NCBI RefSeq assembly: GCF_027186265.1
Contig: NZ_CP114176.1
Coordinates: 186,001-250,000 of the forward strand
Source: Lentibacillus daqui
GTDB taxonomy: Bacteria > Bacillota > Bacilli > Bacillales > Amphibacillaceae
DNA length: 64,000 nucleotides
Reading direction: 5' to 3'
The notes under the pieces are model-generated. The model was not told the origin of the DNA. It ran no database searches and saw nothing but the letters and a program-made list of their open reading frames with translations. The stretch's first letter is position 1. The number at the start of each line of letters is the position of its first letter. Below, in pieces: positions 26,234 through 34,759 of the stretch. The translations under genes were made by a program, and so were the position numbers.

Positions 26234-28420
26234 TTATTTCCATTTGTCAATGATATAATTTGCATCCGCCTTTAAAACAAGGTAAGCTTCGTTGGAAATC
26301 AGATCATTTTTCAATTGATGGTTAATCAATTGTTTGAACCCTTTCATATGTTTAACAACCTTTTCTCCCGCTTGCTTATTTTCAAATCGTTCCACCGCTG
26401 TTAAATGCATCTGCAAAGATTTTAAAACTGAGTTATCGGCAAAGTCATCTTCTGCTGCAAAGTATTCTACTACATCATGCACGTCCGCTATTTGTTCTGG
26501 TGATGTTCCACCATTAAAGCCAAAAGCTGTGTCTAGTGCTTGCTTTCCGCCTACAATAGGTAATTTCACATAGCTTTCGCCTAAGGTTACATCAACATTT
26601 GTCTGATTTGTATCTGCAATTAACCGTTGATAATCACTTCCAGCGATAACAACTCCCAATCGATGGCCTTTTTTGAAAACATAGTCCTCAGGTAGAGTAT
26701 CCCACTGAAATGTATATTCCTTTCCGGTTTCGAGCGGTTCTGAAACATCAAGTGACTGCCAATGTTGGGCATCAAGCCATCCATGTGTCACTATTTCATA
26801 TGGGGCAACATGGGTTGTCTTTTCAGTTTCTTTATAACATGGACTATCTTCCTCTGATTCTTCTCCCCAGCAGGTTTTTTCATCAAGTGTTCGGATTCCT
26901 TCCCCTTGATTGTTATGATCAACACGCTCATCTTTACCATAGTCCACGATCATGGCTGTCAGATTTGTATCATCCGTATCAACGACTGCATCGATATTTA
27001 CTTCGGGAATACCACTTAATCGTACATCCTTATCCAGTTCAGGTGATAGGAACATGAGGCGATTTTCCTTTTGTGTATATTCATCCTCGACCATTTGTAT
27101 TTCCGTTTGTCCAGCATCATCTGTATATGTTTGTGTAACGTCTTCCAACAATGGGCTTGTTAGAAATGTACCTGGCAATTCATCATCCGCCGGTGCAAGT
27201 CTGAGGGTAACGTTTTCCGAGTCATTATCTGGCCAATTGGAATGTGTTTCCCATTCATCTGCTTCGCGCTCAATATCAACCATTGGCTCATCCATAATTC
27301 CGTTATCAATTCCCATTAACCAATAATCAAACCAACGATGAAGCGTATCGACCCATTCTTCCCGGCGAAAATCAAATGGATCTACATGACCAGTTTGGGC
27401 TAGCCAAAGTTTTCTTGGCACATCATTTTCTGCTAGAGCATCCCACCAGTTGGAAAAATTATTTGTCTTTACATTATAATCATTTAAACCATGAATCATA
27501 AACACACTTGCGTGAACCTTATCTGCACCTTTGATAAAATCTCGCTCTTCCCAAAATTCATTGTAGTTACCTGTTTTATCATCTGCTTCATGCTGTATTT
27601 TATCACGAACAGGAGCACATGCATCTATATGGGAGCTGCTGGTTACCGTTTTTGATAATCCTGAAGGACCATTCCGATAAAACGGAATACCTCCATAACG
27701 ATAATAATCATACCAGCTACTAATAGCACCGATCGGGACAATCGTTTCCAAGCCTTCAATTCCTGATGCGGCCACACCGTTCGCTAATGTACCGTCGTAA
27801 GATTTTCCAATCATTCCTACTTTACCGGTAGACCACTCTGCTTCAACTATCTCACCATCCTTATCTCGTGCCTCTCCTTTACCATTCAGCCAATCTATGA
27901 CGACTTCAACACTTTCAATTTCTTCAAATCCCCCGGTAGTCGGGCAACCATCAGAGTTGTTTGTTCCTACCATATCGGGCAGTACAACTGCATATCCCCG
28001 TGGGACAAAATAATTATCATAATACAGGGGGAAGAGATCATTTACGCCATCCCCATCTGGATCTTTTATTTGTGACTCGTTTCCACGACCAAGCTTTTCG
28101 TAGTAGGGGCTTGCATCCATAATAACTGGCACTTTAAGTCCATCTTCCGTTTCTTCTGGTCGTATAATGTCTACTGCAATACGATCGGCCCTTCCGTCAC
28201 GGTCACTATCCAATTCCGATTCTACGTAAATTGTTTCTTTAATTGCATCAGCATAGGAGTAGATTGGCTCTGTAACTCCATCAACCAGCTGGTATCCAGT
28301 GATATCTTGAAAATTGTCATTTGAACTGGCATCTGCCACCATTGGCAACGAAATACTCAGTGTTATGGCTACCGACAACATGATTCCAAGAAATCTATTT
28401 TTCTTCTTCTTTCCAACCAA
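26234..28420 (-). CDS. Secreted X-Pro dipeptidyl-peptidase (S15 family) with C-terminal FIMAH-like domain
   Basis: Serine peptidase removing X-Pro dipeptides. The nucleophile is in GMIGKSYDGTLANG (Ser about 207), with the C-terminal S15 jelly-roll region following. Signal peptide at the N-terminus after a KKKKNR charge cluster. Two calcium-type loops, DSDRDGRAD and DPDGDGVND, lie near the front. The last ~86 residues repeat the acylase's domain (HLTAVERFEN..VVKHMKGF..IIDKWK). GGAGGG within the apparent 5' extension is 7 nt before TTG 28420, so that start is preferred to ATG 28435. 728 aa. Confidence 0.92.
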   Translation of the reverse strand: MVGKKKKNRFLGIMLSVAITLSISLPMVADASSNDNFQDITGYQLVDGVTEPIYSYADAIKETIYVESELDSDRDGRADRIAVDIIRPEETEDGLKVPVIMDASPYYEKLGRGNESQIKDPDGDGVNDLFPLYYDNYFVPRGYAVVLPDMVGTNNSDGCPTTGGFEEIESVEVVIDWLNGKGEARDKDGEIVEAEWSTGKVGMIGKSYDGTLANGVAASGIEGLETIVPIGAISSWYDYYRYGGIPFYRNGPSGLSKTVTSSSHIDACAPVRDKIQHEADDKTGNYNEFWEERDFIKGADKVHASVFMIHGLNDYNVKTNNFSNWWDALAENDVPRKLWLAQTGHVDPFDFRREEWVDTLHRWFDYWLMGIDNGIMDEPMVDIEREADEWETHSNWPDNDSENVTLRLAPADDELPGTFLTSPLLEDVTQTYTDDAGQTEIQMVEDEYTQKENRLMFLSPELDKDVRLSGIPEVNIDAVVDTDDTNLTAMIVDYGKDERVDHNNQGEGIRTLDEKTCWGEESEEDSPCYKETEKTTHVAPYEIVTHGWLDAQHWQSLDVSEPLETGKEYTFQWDTLPEDYVFKKGHRLGVVIAGSDYQRLIADTNQTNVDVTLGESYVKLPIVGGKQALDTAFGFNGGTSPEQIADVHDVVEYFAAEDDFADNSVLKSLQMHLTAVERFENKQAGEKVVKHMKGFKQLINHQLKNDLISNEAYLVLKADANYIIDKWK

Positions 28421-28766
28421 AATTAATCCCTCCATTCATAAATGATGACAATCCCCAGAACTTTTGCTAAAGGGCACTGCTTTCCGTTTTTTGCCAGTAA
28501 AATGTTTGTTTACCTCCTAATCAATTTGAATATCAGCCACTTCTGTGGATGTACGCGTTGATTCCATAGACAGCCCATTCTGAAGCAATTTTCTCGTGTT
28601 GTTTCTAACCCATTTATGTTATGTACATAACGTACACCCCCTAGATCAAAGAGCCGTAACTGTTAAACAACAATCTATCAATAGACTTTTAATGTGCTCT
28701 ATAAAACAGTCCGGCTTCCAAATTGAACTAAGTATAATAGATTTAAGAAAAAAATACTGAAGAATT
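28421..28766. other. Intergenic region upstream of the X-Pro peptidase gene
   Basis: No gene seen. Contains a 12-bp palindrome TTATGTACATAA near 28617 that could be an operator, and AT-rich promoter-like sequence on the minus strand. Confidence 0.4.
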
Positions 28767-29012
28767 ATGTCGAATTTATGCAATTATTTAGAAGATGGTC
28801 AAAAGTTACTAGCCGACAACAGATTTGTGGCTAATTTGTCGATAATAGAAATAGGAGAAGGTCGTAATCATGCAAAATTGGTTGTAAGTAGTCTAGAATA
28901 TGAATTTACCATGAATCAGATCACCTGGGATGGATGTATAATTCTAATTCTAAGGTCAGAAGGTGCTTGTATGGGGGTAACCGTCAAAAAAGAAAAAAGT
29001 GTCGGAATATAG
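28767..29012 (+). CDS. Hypothetical protein, 81 aa
   Basis: Small, soluble-looking protein (SIIEIGEGRNHAKLVVSSLEYEF...). No ribosome site of note and no family recognised. A broken copy of its middle lies at 25355-25495. The two copies flank the S15 peptidase gene. Probably a remnant itself. Confidence 0.35.
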   Translation: MSNLCNYLEDGQKLLADNRFVANLSIIEIGEGRNHAKLVVSSLEYEFTMNQITWDGCIILILRSEGACMGVTVKKEKSVGI

Positions 29013-29146
29013 TTAATAAATTTAATCCAATTGAAAACAAATAGATATAATAGTATTCAAATAATTGAAAAGTGGCAAAATGATGTAAAATATGACATAG
29101 ATGTTACATATTTAGAAGTGCGTTTAGTTAAGGTTTGTTAAATTTG

Positions 29147-29278
29147 ATGAACAATAGGAAACGACCGTTGATCAACAACTGGAAGATTACAACGGAGACA
29201 CAACACTTTACACACCTCGTTGAAGGTCGGGTTAAAGCAGGTTTCTCGGTTGGGGAATTTGATACGTTGAAAATCTAA
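29147..29278 (+). pseudogene. Small frame resembling a phage replication-protein tail
   Basis: 43 codons ending THLVEGRVKAGFSVGEF. The LVEGRxKxGF pattern recalls the conserved C-terminus of phage DnaD-like replication proteins, but no ribosome site or neighbouring phage gene supports a live gene. Confidence 0.3.
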
Positions 29279-29326
29279 TTATGGAATAATAAAATTATTT
29301 AAATTTAAAACTTTAAGGAGACTGCA

Positions 29327-29704
29327 ATGATGAAGGTCAAACAAATTGTTACCAATATTGAGACGCAGGACATTTCCAAGGCAAAACACTTCTATGAGGA
29401 AATACTTGGACTTGATCAATTAATGAATATGGATTTTATCGTAACATACGGATCACATGAAAAAATAGAAACGCAAATCAGTTTCCTTTCAGAGGGAGGT
29501 TCTGGGACTCCTGCACCTGACTTGTCAAATGAAGTGATTCGGGTACTAATACCTGGGAGACGATTTGCAATTCTTGATTTTCAGCATGTAGATGAATACG
29601 CACAATATTTTCATGAACTTGGTATTGATGTAAGTATAAGCCGAAAACATTATTTGCAGTTTCCCTTCGTCCGTTCCGTGAATTTTTTAAGCAATGCAAT
29701 CTGA
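29327..29704 (+). pseudogene. VOC (glyoxalase-like) family protein, probably rearranged
   Basis: N-terminal half is a normal VOC module: QDISKAKHFYEEILGL, then QISFLSEGGSGTPAPDLSNEV. The second half keeps pieces of the usual module out of order (GRRFAILD before HVDEYAQYFHELGIDV, then a short FVRSVNFLSN end), so the metal-binding arrangement is doubtful. AAGGAG precedes ATG 29327. 125 aa is near the family length. Confidence 0.6.
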
Positions 29705-29917
29705 AAAATGATAAACATTATGCGGATTTACCCCTGTCTCTATAGCTGGATTTGCAAAGAATCGTTAATGAACATACAGGAAGAAAAGAAAGCAGATTTA
29801 GAAGCAGCTGCAGCCGACTACCGAAAACACCCCCGAAAAAGAGTTGATGGAATCGCCTGTTTTAAAAATAAAATATGTATTCCAAAGTGGAGTATCAACT
29901 TCCACTTTGGTGACTAA

Positions 29918-30262
29918 ATAATACCCGCACCCCCTTTATTGTACGTAGACGAGTTCATCTTTGAATCAACGATTTACCCATTAATAAAAGGATTGCCTTA
30001 ATGACAATCCCTAAGTCATTAGGCCATTTCATTTTTTATGCAGGATCTTATGCATTTTCAAAGGTGGATCCGGGAGGGAAAACCTTTAAATTAACGATGT
30101 ATAAAATCCTGTATATTTTATCATAAAGCGATGGTGTTCCAACATTGATAAATCAACAGTATTTATGCAGCTCCCTTTCGATAAATGGAGAGCGATTTAA
30201 TTAAATTGATGCTCATCTCCATTATCAATGAAGATTCTAAAACTATATTCAGATCCTGCTTA
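29918..30262. other. Intergenic region downstream of cwlJ
   Basis: No supported gene. A hairpin-like GCCTTAATGAC/GTCATTAGGC pair near 29993-30025 may be a terminator. Otherwise AT-rich without clear structure. Confidence 0.4.
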
Positions 30263-30703
30263 TCATCCCATGTAAACACTGTCACACGTTCCAGCCTCTG
30301 GTTCATAAAAACAATGCTGTTTATATTGACCAGTAAAGGGCTGGCCATACCATGTTTGTGGACATGGACCAGATGGATTAAAGTACCAAAGTGCATATTT
30401 CGCTGGGTGTTCCCGCCAACCTCTTAAATTTCTTCTCGCTAATCTTTTTTCAACGTTTCTTGCCCTTTGATAAAAAACATTGCCTTTTTGCACAGCCTCA
30501 AAAGAGAAATTTCCTCCTTGTACTTGGAAAATGACATCCTCAATTGATCTTAAATCCTTGAAGTCAGCACAATCTGCTACATCACGGTTAACAATTACAT
30601 TTCCAACATAAAGCATTCCCTGTTGTCCCTCACCTTCAGCCTCCGCTCTCATCATCCTTGCCATTAAGTTAACGTCCGCATTTCGGAAAGCTACTCTTGC
30701 CAT
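30263..30703 (-). CDS. cwlJ: Spore cortex cell-wall hydrolase CwlJ
   Basis: Spore-coat-associated lytic enzyme active in germination (Hydrolase_2/SleB catalytic family). Clear family phrases: ARMMRAEAEGEGQQGMLYVG with the catalytic glutamate, VNRDVADCADFKDLRSI, FYQRAR, ALWYFNP and KQHCFYEPEAGTCDSVY. Start 30703 is preferred (GGGGGTGAGAATA ahead of ATG); an upstream ATG at 30751 has no site. 146 aa, the B. subtilis size, and no signal peptide, as in that protein. The usual partner gerQ is absent. Confidence 0.95.
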   Translation of the reverse strand: MARVAFRNADVNLMARMMRAEAEGEGQQGMLYVGNVIVNRDVADCADFKDLRSIEDVIFQVQGGNFSFEAVQKGNVFYQRARNVEKRLARRNLRGWREHPAKYALWYFNPSGPCPQTWYGQPFTGQYKQHCFYEPEAGTCDSVYMG

Positions 30704-30897
30704 TATTCTCACCCCCAAAATACAGTATGAAAGAAAGCCTGTATTCGTCACCTTCTTTTTGGGGTGTAAGTGCTGGCTTGGGGGTGAATTAGCGGTTTTG
30801 GCGGTTCAATAGCAAGCAAGCTGAATTACAAGGCAACTTTGGAAGCGGGAACAGAAGAGGTTCAAATACAACCCTTATCAAAAAGGGACAAAATGCC

Positions 30898-31122
30898 GTG
30901 AAAATTGGTTTAAAAAGCCTTAAAGGTACTTGGAATGGGAAAGATTTTTCTCATAACGAAGAAACCATATTGACCTCCAAAGAAGCTCTACAAAGTCTCA
31001 TTCCATCTATCGAAAAACAGATAGCAAAGGCAAAAGAAGGCAGCTCTCAAAAAACATTAAATGAGCGTCGTTTAATTGCACTTAAACTGGTAATTGAATC
31101 TTTGGATAACCGTCTTAAATAA
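30898..31122 (+). CDS. Hypothetical protein, 74 aa, possibly a 5'-truncated gene
   Basis: GTG start at 30898 without a good ribosome site. The frame stays open upstream to about 30790 (QAELQGNFGSGNRRG...), suggesting loss of the true start. The protein is helical and charged (KEALQSLIPSIEKQIAKAK). Unknown family. Confidence 0.35.
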   Translation: MKIGLKSLKGTWNGKDFSHNEETILTSKEALQSLIPSIEKQIAKAKEGSSQKTLNERRLIALKLVIESLDNRLK

Positions 31123-31229
31123 TTCTATTTGTCAATTTTAACTGTTCCATAATCGGGCGAGATTGTTAAGGATCCCAGCCATAAAGTGATCAAACTTTTT
31201 TATAAAAATGTATACTGATTCACAGGGAG

Positions 31230-31268
31230 GAATCCGTTTTGATCAATCTTTTTTCAAAACAGATTCTT
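31230..31268. repeat. Dispersed hairpin repeat A, copy 1 (TTTTGATCAATC type)
   Basis: AATCCGTTTTGATCAATC followed by a T-rich loop and CAAAACAGATTC. Arms AATC.GTTTTG and CAAAAC.GATT pair. Same family as 34319, 35219 and 53304. Confidence 0.8.
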
Positions 31269-31360
31269 TTTATTTCATGTGAAATGTGGGTTAGAAAGGT
31301 GTTTTTGATTAATCATTATTTTAAAGCTAAACCGGGCCATTTAATTGAGTAAGATTACAC

Positions 31361-31399
31361 AAAAGGTCGATTTCCCGATGTAAAGGAAATCGACTTTTT
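31361..31399. terminator. Hairpin before the padR cluster
   Basis: AAAAGGTCGATTTCC and GGAAATCGACTTTTT arms with a 9-nt loop and a T-run. Terminates transcription from the left; the A-run makes it bidirectional. Confidence 0.85.
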
Positions 31400-31468
31400 C
31401 AGATTAAATTTCCGCTCAATTATAAAAAGTTGTATTATAAGTTCCTTAGATGAATCTTAAAAATGCTG

Positions 31469-31532
31469 TTGACTATTCAGTTGAACTGTATTACATTATT
31501 ATAAAGTCAAACTATATAGTTAAACTGAATAG
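31469..31532 (+). promoter_or_regulatory. padR promoter with a 10-bp inverted operator
   Basis: TTGACT (31469-31474), 17 bp, TACATT (31492-31497). CTATTCAGTT (31473-31482) overlaps the -35 and its exact complement AACTGAATAG (31523-31532) lies in the leader, so the PadR protein could loop or bridge the promoter. Confidence 0.7.
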
Positions 31533-31543
31533 AGGGTATAGGT

Positions 31544-31861
31544 ATGAAACACAAATTATTGCCGTTGTCTGAAACCATGCATTATATTTTATTAGCATTA
31601 CGTGAGCCACTCCACGGCTATGCCGTAATGCAGAAGATAGAAGAAATGAGTAATGGTACCGTTATTTTAGCTGCTGGTACATTATACGGTGCAATTGAAA
31701 ATTTGAATAAACATGGTTGGATTGAACCTGTTGGAAACTCAGGCCGGAGAAAAATTTATATGATAACTGCGGAAGGAAGCTCTATTTTGAAAATAGAGCA
31801 AGAAAGGCTATTGCATATTTTATCCTTGTATGAAGGGGAAGAATCAAATGAAGATATTTAA
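31544..31861 (+). CDS. PadR-family transcriptional regulator
   Basis: Winged-helix repressor of 105 aa with the PadR layout: SETMHYILLALREPLHGYAVMQKIEE, AGTLYGAIENLNKHGWIEPV and GRRKIYMITAEG. It probably represses its own operon through the inverted repeat at its promoter. It overlaps the DUF2812 gene, and an ABC transporter follows; such clusters usually control stress- or drug-responsive transporters. Confidence 0.93.
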   Translation: MKHKLLPLSETMHYILLALREPLHGYAVMQKIEEMSNGTVILAAGTLYGAIENLNKHGWIEPVGNSGRRKIYMITAEGSSILKIEQERLLHILSLYEGEESNEDI

Positions 31862-32414
31862 GGTGTTTTTTGATATTGAAAAAGAAGAGCAATGGTTGAA
31901 CAAGCAATTACAAGAAGGCTATCGCTGTACAAATATTAGTGGTTTGGGAATATACACTTTCGAAAAAACTGACAAGAGATATGTTATGCGACTTGATTAT
32001 CAAGATTATTTACCAAAGAAAAAGTTTATGGAATACAAAGGGATATATGAGGATTTTGGTTGGAGCCACATAGAGGGGCACCGTCTGGGTGGAAGACAGT
32101 ATTGGCAAAAGGAAGATGGTGATCAAAATGAAATCTTTTCAGACCGCCAATCAATGGCTAATTATTATAAAAGATTGATGGGTTATTCACTTTCGCTATG
32201 TATGCTTATGCTATTTGTTGGTATCCCCTGTGCAGATTATTCAGAATTATATCATAAAGGTCTTTGGAGTATGCATGGCGACTTATTTTGGAAGGCGTTT
32301 TTATTTGAAACTCCATTCGCCCTTTTGAAGTTATCTCCTGTACTTCTTGGTATTTTCTTTGGTACTACTTCCTATAAGTTTTATCGAAAGTATTCACTGC
32401 TAAAAGAAAAATAA
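31848..32414 (+). CDS. DUF2812 membrane protein
   Basis: Starts at ATG 31848 (GGGGAAG upstream), overlapping padR by 14 nt. Domain about 1-95 (FKVFFDIEKEEQWLNKQLQEGYRC) matches DUF2812 proteins that accompany PadR regulators. Two C-terminal hydrophobic segments (about 110-130 and 150-175) follow. 188 aa. Known only as a partner in PadR operons; molecular role unknown. Confidence 0.82.
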   Translation: MKIFKVFFDIEKEEQWLNKQLQEGYRCTNISGLGIYTFEKTDKRYVMRLDYQDYLPKKKFMEYKGIYEDFGWSHIEGHRLGGRQYWQKEDGDQNEIFSDRQSMANYYKRLMGYSLSLCMLMLFVGIPCADYSELYHKGLWSMHGDLFWKAFLFETPFALLKLSPVLLGIFFGTTSYKFYRKYSLLKEK

Positions 32415-32523
32415 CACTGGGAGTTCAAGCATGCTTATTAATTCTATAAGGCAGAATGTATCCTGCTGCACCTCTTTTTTAACGAAGGAATTAGCTAATA
32501 ACAATATATAAGGGGATTATAAA

Positions 32524-33391
32524 ATGCATGTAAATTCAGTTACTAAGAAATATAATGGATCTGTAGTCTTAAAAGATTTATCTTTTGAATTCAAACAAGG
32601 AGAAATAATCGGTTTAATTGGGAGTAATGGTGCTGGAAAAAGTACACTTATGAAGATCATTGCACAAACAATTCAGACATTTGATGGAACTGTTGAAGGC
32701 AATAGTTATGTAGGATACTTGATTGAGGAGCCTAAACTGTTCAGTAATAAGACTGGATTGGCACATTTGTCCTATTTATCAAAAATCTATGGAAATACAT
32801 TTAAACTTGTTGAATACGAGGAACTTCTAAAGGGCTTACAATTATTTGATGTATTGAATAAAAAGGTGAAGGAATACTCTTTGGGAATGAAGCAGAAATT
32901 AGGTATAGTTATAAGTCTATTGAATAATCCAAGTTACGTTATATTGGATGAACCAACAAATGGTATGGATATAGAAACATCTTGAAGTATTACAACAATT
33001 GAAAAAGATGGCAGATGAGTGGAATGTCGGCGTCTTGATTTCGAGCCACAAACTAGAAGATATTGAAACTATTTGTAATCGCATCTTGTTTTTGGAAAAA
33101 GGTACTATTTTCGAGGAACAACAATTTAGTAACAAGAGCCAATATATTCTCAAATTGGTTTTTGATACTCCTGCTGAGCTTACAACATTCGTCAATTATC
33201 AAGAACTCGGACGTATCATATACTCAAGTGAAAAAACTATTAAAATTGAAACGGAAGTAGAAAATGCTGAAGTCTTCCAGCTTTTGAACCAATTGGGAAT
33301 AAGATTAATTGATTTCACTGTTGAGAAGAAAACGCTTCGTGAAGCCTATATGAACAAATTCAGAGGTGAATATCATGATACTAAGTATTAA
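32524..33391 (+). pseudogene. ABC transporter ATP-binding protein, frameshifted
   Basis: Walker A GSNGAGKST, signature YSLGMKQKLG and Walker B YVILDEPTNGMD are intact in the first 153 codons. At about 32980 the frame ends in TCT-TGA, while the next frame continues exactly where expected (LEVLQQLKKMADEW..., H-loop ISSHKLEDIE) to TAA 33391. One base separates the halves. The site TCT TGA is only loosely like a programmed +1 shift, and the next gene is also broken, so mutation is likelier. Joined length is about 289 aa, typical of a bacitracin/lantibiotic-type exporter ATPase. Confidence 0.88.
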
Positions 33392-33455
33392 AAATTATGT
33401 TAGTTACAATTTAAAAGAATTATTTAAAAAGGGACATTTGGTTGTTGGAGTGTGC
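33375..33455 (+). pseudogene. Truncated ABC permease start
   Basis: ATG 33375 with GAGGTG upstream encodes ILSIKNYVSYNLKELFKKGH, a typical permease N-terminus, overlapping the ATPase end. After about 26 codons the sequence becomes unrelated and contains repeat B. So the transporter has lost its membrane subunit. Confidence 0.6.
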
Positions 33456-33509
33456 TGCAAAACTTTTAAAAGAACCGAGGATGCCCAAGACACTGTAAAC
33501 AATAAACAA

Positions 33510-33613
33510 AGTCACGATGTTTATAAAATAGTTGCGAAGTTATACCCCTTTGGATATGCTTTTCCAAAGGGGTATTGGTACAAGGTTATACCGCGATCGG
33601 TCCATATTGTTGG
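33510..33613. repeat. Dispersed hairpin repeat B, copy 1 (CCTTTGGATATG type)
   Basis: TACCCCTTTGGA and TCCAAAGGGGTA arms (33543-33574) plus a downstream stretch AAGGTTATAC..CCATATTGTT shared with copy 2 at 34190-34300. A related terminator lies at 57211. Confidence 0.75.
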
Positions 33614-33648
33614 AGAAGAAAGTAGAAAAATATAAAGGGATGATATAT

Positions 33649-33966
33649 ATGATTGATGCTGGTTGGCTTAACATTGGCAGTCTCGCGCTTGGATTAATTG
33701 CCTGGATAATTCCTGTTTTTAATCTCCTACGAGATAAAAAGCAGGTGAATAAGAAATGGGTTGTCTTTTCCATTATCAGTATTAGTGCGTGTGCTATTTC
33801 GATATGTTTTCAGATTTTCTATAACTATCATCTAGTAAAGATTGAGGATTGGTCTGCTCTTATGGACACAATGGGTGCTGTTGCATCTGCCTCGGCTGTT
33901 CTTGTTATTGTTACCATCTTATTAAATGCACTTACCTTGATTGTATATCGAGATAGCGTTGAATGA
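33649..33966 (+). CDS. Three-helix membrane protein, unknown
   Basis: ATG 33649 with AAAGGGATG upstream. 105 aa with hydrophobic segments at about 10-28, 38-58 and 78-100. No family recognised. Its stop overlaps the next small gene (ATGA), so the two form a coupled pair. Confidence 0.55.
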   Translation: MIDAGWLNIGSLALGLIAWIIPVFNLLRDKKQVNKKWVVFSIISISACAISICFQIFYNYHLVKIEDWSALMDTMGAVASASAVLVIVTILLNALTLIVYRDSVE

Positions 33967-34091
33967 CAATAAAGTTGTTTAAAAAATTCAAACGTCTTAT
34001 TCCATTAAAAACTTCAGATGACATTGTTTATTTCAAAACAGGTGGGGAGGACCCAGACTTTGAAGATGTCATCGATTATTTAAGAAGTTAA
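33963..34091 (+). CDS. 42-residue protein coupled to the membrane protein
   Basis: ATG overlaps the upstream TGA. The protein starts basic (MTIKLFKKFKRLIP) and ends acidic (EDPDFEDVIDYLRS). Such a small cytosolic partner could regulate or dock on the membrane protein; that is inference. Its first codons contain ACAATAAAGTTGTTTAA, matching the Tn7-end repeat at 16858 with one difference. Confidence 0.45.
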   Translation: MTIKLFKKFKRLIPLKTSDDIVYFKTGGEDPDFEDVIDYLRS

Positions 34092-34189
34092 TTGACAAGA
34101 GACAACCAACTCGGGGTTGATGTTAAACGTATTCCACTTCGTCATGTTCAGGAAGCCTGGCACCAGCTTTGGCTTTGAAATAAAGTTTA

Positions 34190-34300
34190 ACTGTTTTTAA
34201 AAAAGTTGCACCGTTAAACCCCTTTGGATATGCTTTATCTGAAAGGGGTTTCCTGTTGTAAAGGTAATATAAGGTTATACAGCAATCAGCCATATTGTTA
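34190..34300. repeat. Dispersed hairpin repeat B, copy 2
   Basis: AAACCCCTTTGGATATGC and GAAAGGGGTTT form the stem (34216-34251). Upstream AAAGTTGC and downstream AAGGTTATACAGC..CCATATTGTT match copy 1. Confidence 0.75.
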
Positions 34301-34318
34301 ATATTATTCACAGAGAAT

Positions 34319-34354
34319 GAATCTATTTTGATCAATCTTTTTTTCGAAATAGGT
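34319..34354. repeat. Dispersed hairpin repeat A, copy 2
   Basis: AATCTATTTTGATCAATC, T-rich loop, CGAAATAGGTTTT. Same layout as 31230. Confidence 0.78.
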
Positions 34355-34409
34355 TTTTCTGTTAACGGTGGAATATGGATGTGTAGGGTGTTTTTGTAAA
34401 GAGATGAAA

Positions 34410-34450
34410 AGGTGCAAATTCTTTTAATCCATGAATTTGTACCTTTTTAC
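34410..34450 (+). terminator. Terminator upstream of the XRE regulator
   Basis: AGGTGCAAATTC pairs with GAATTTGTACCT, followed by TTTTT. Confidence 0.8.
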
Positions 34451-34452
34451 TA

Positions 34453-34526
34453 TTGACAAGAGCTTTTATTCATATTAATGTGAAGTTAACTTCATATGAA
34501 ATAAACTTCACATGAGGCAACCTTCA
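34453..34526 (+). promoter_or_regulatory. XRE regulator promoter with three phased operators
   Basis: TTGACA (34453-34458), 17 bp, TAATGT (34476-34481). Directly downstream are TGAAGTTAACTTCA (34481-34494, perfect palindrome), TGAAATAAACTTCA (34497-34510) and TGAGGCAACCTTCA (34513-34526), each 16 bp apart. They cover the transcription start and so fit autorepression. Confidence 0.8.
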
Positions 34527-34546
34527 TTTTGTTTAGGATGATGTAG

Positions 34547-34759
34547 ATGAAAAACCGTATTAAAGATTTTAGGAAGGAATCGAATATTACTCAGCAGCAA
34601 TTAGCTGATTTGGTTTCTGTTTCTTCAAGAACCATCATTTCTTTGGAAAAGGGGAAATATAATCCTTCTGTTCTTTTAGCTTACAAAATTGCACAAATAT
34701 TTAAGGTCAGTATTGAAGATTTATTTATTTTTGAGGAGGATGATAAAAATGAACAATAA
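34547..34759 (+). CDS. XRE-family HTH regulator (YvaO/RalR-like small type)
   Basis: 70-residue DNA-binding protein made only of an HTH_3 domain: ITQQQLADLVSVSSRTIISLEKGKYNPS. Such short regulators usually pair with a downstream membrane protein, as here. The three operators at its promoter are the likely target. It overlaps the next gene by 11 nt. Confidence 0.92.
   Translation: MKNRIKDFRKESNITQQQLADLVSVSSRTIISLEKGKYNPSVLLAYKIAQIFKVSIEDLFIFEEDDKNEQ

Larger units (their letters stand above)
34092..34452. other. Intergenic repeat cluster
   Basis: Holds repeat B copy 2 (34190-34300), repeat A copy 2 (34319-34354) and a terminator (34410-34450). No gene supported. Confidence 0.65.

Noticed and set aside
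32974..32990. Programmed +1 frameshift in the ABC ATPase (TCT TGA)
   Set aside because: It lacks the upstream Shine-Dalgarno-like stimulator of prfB-type sites, and the adjacent permease is truncated, so ordinary decay is the simpler reading.
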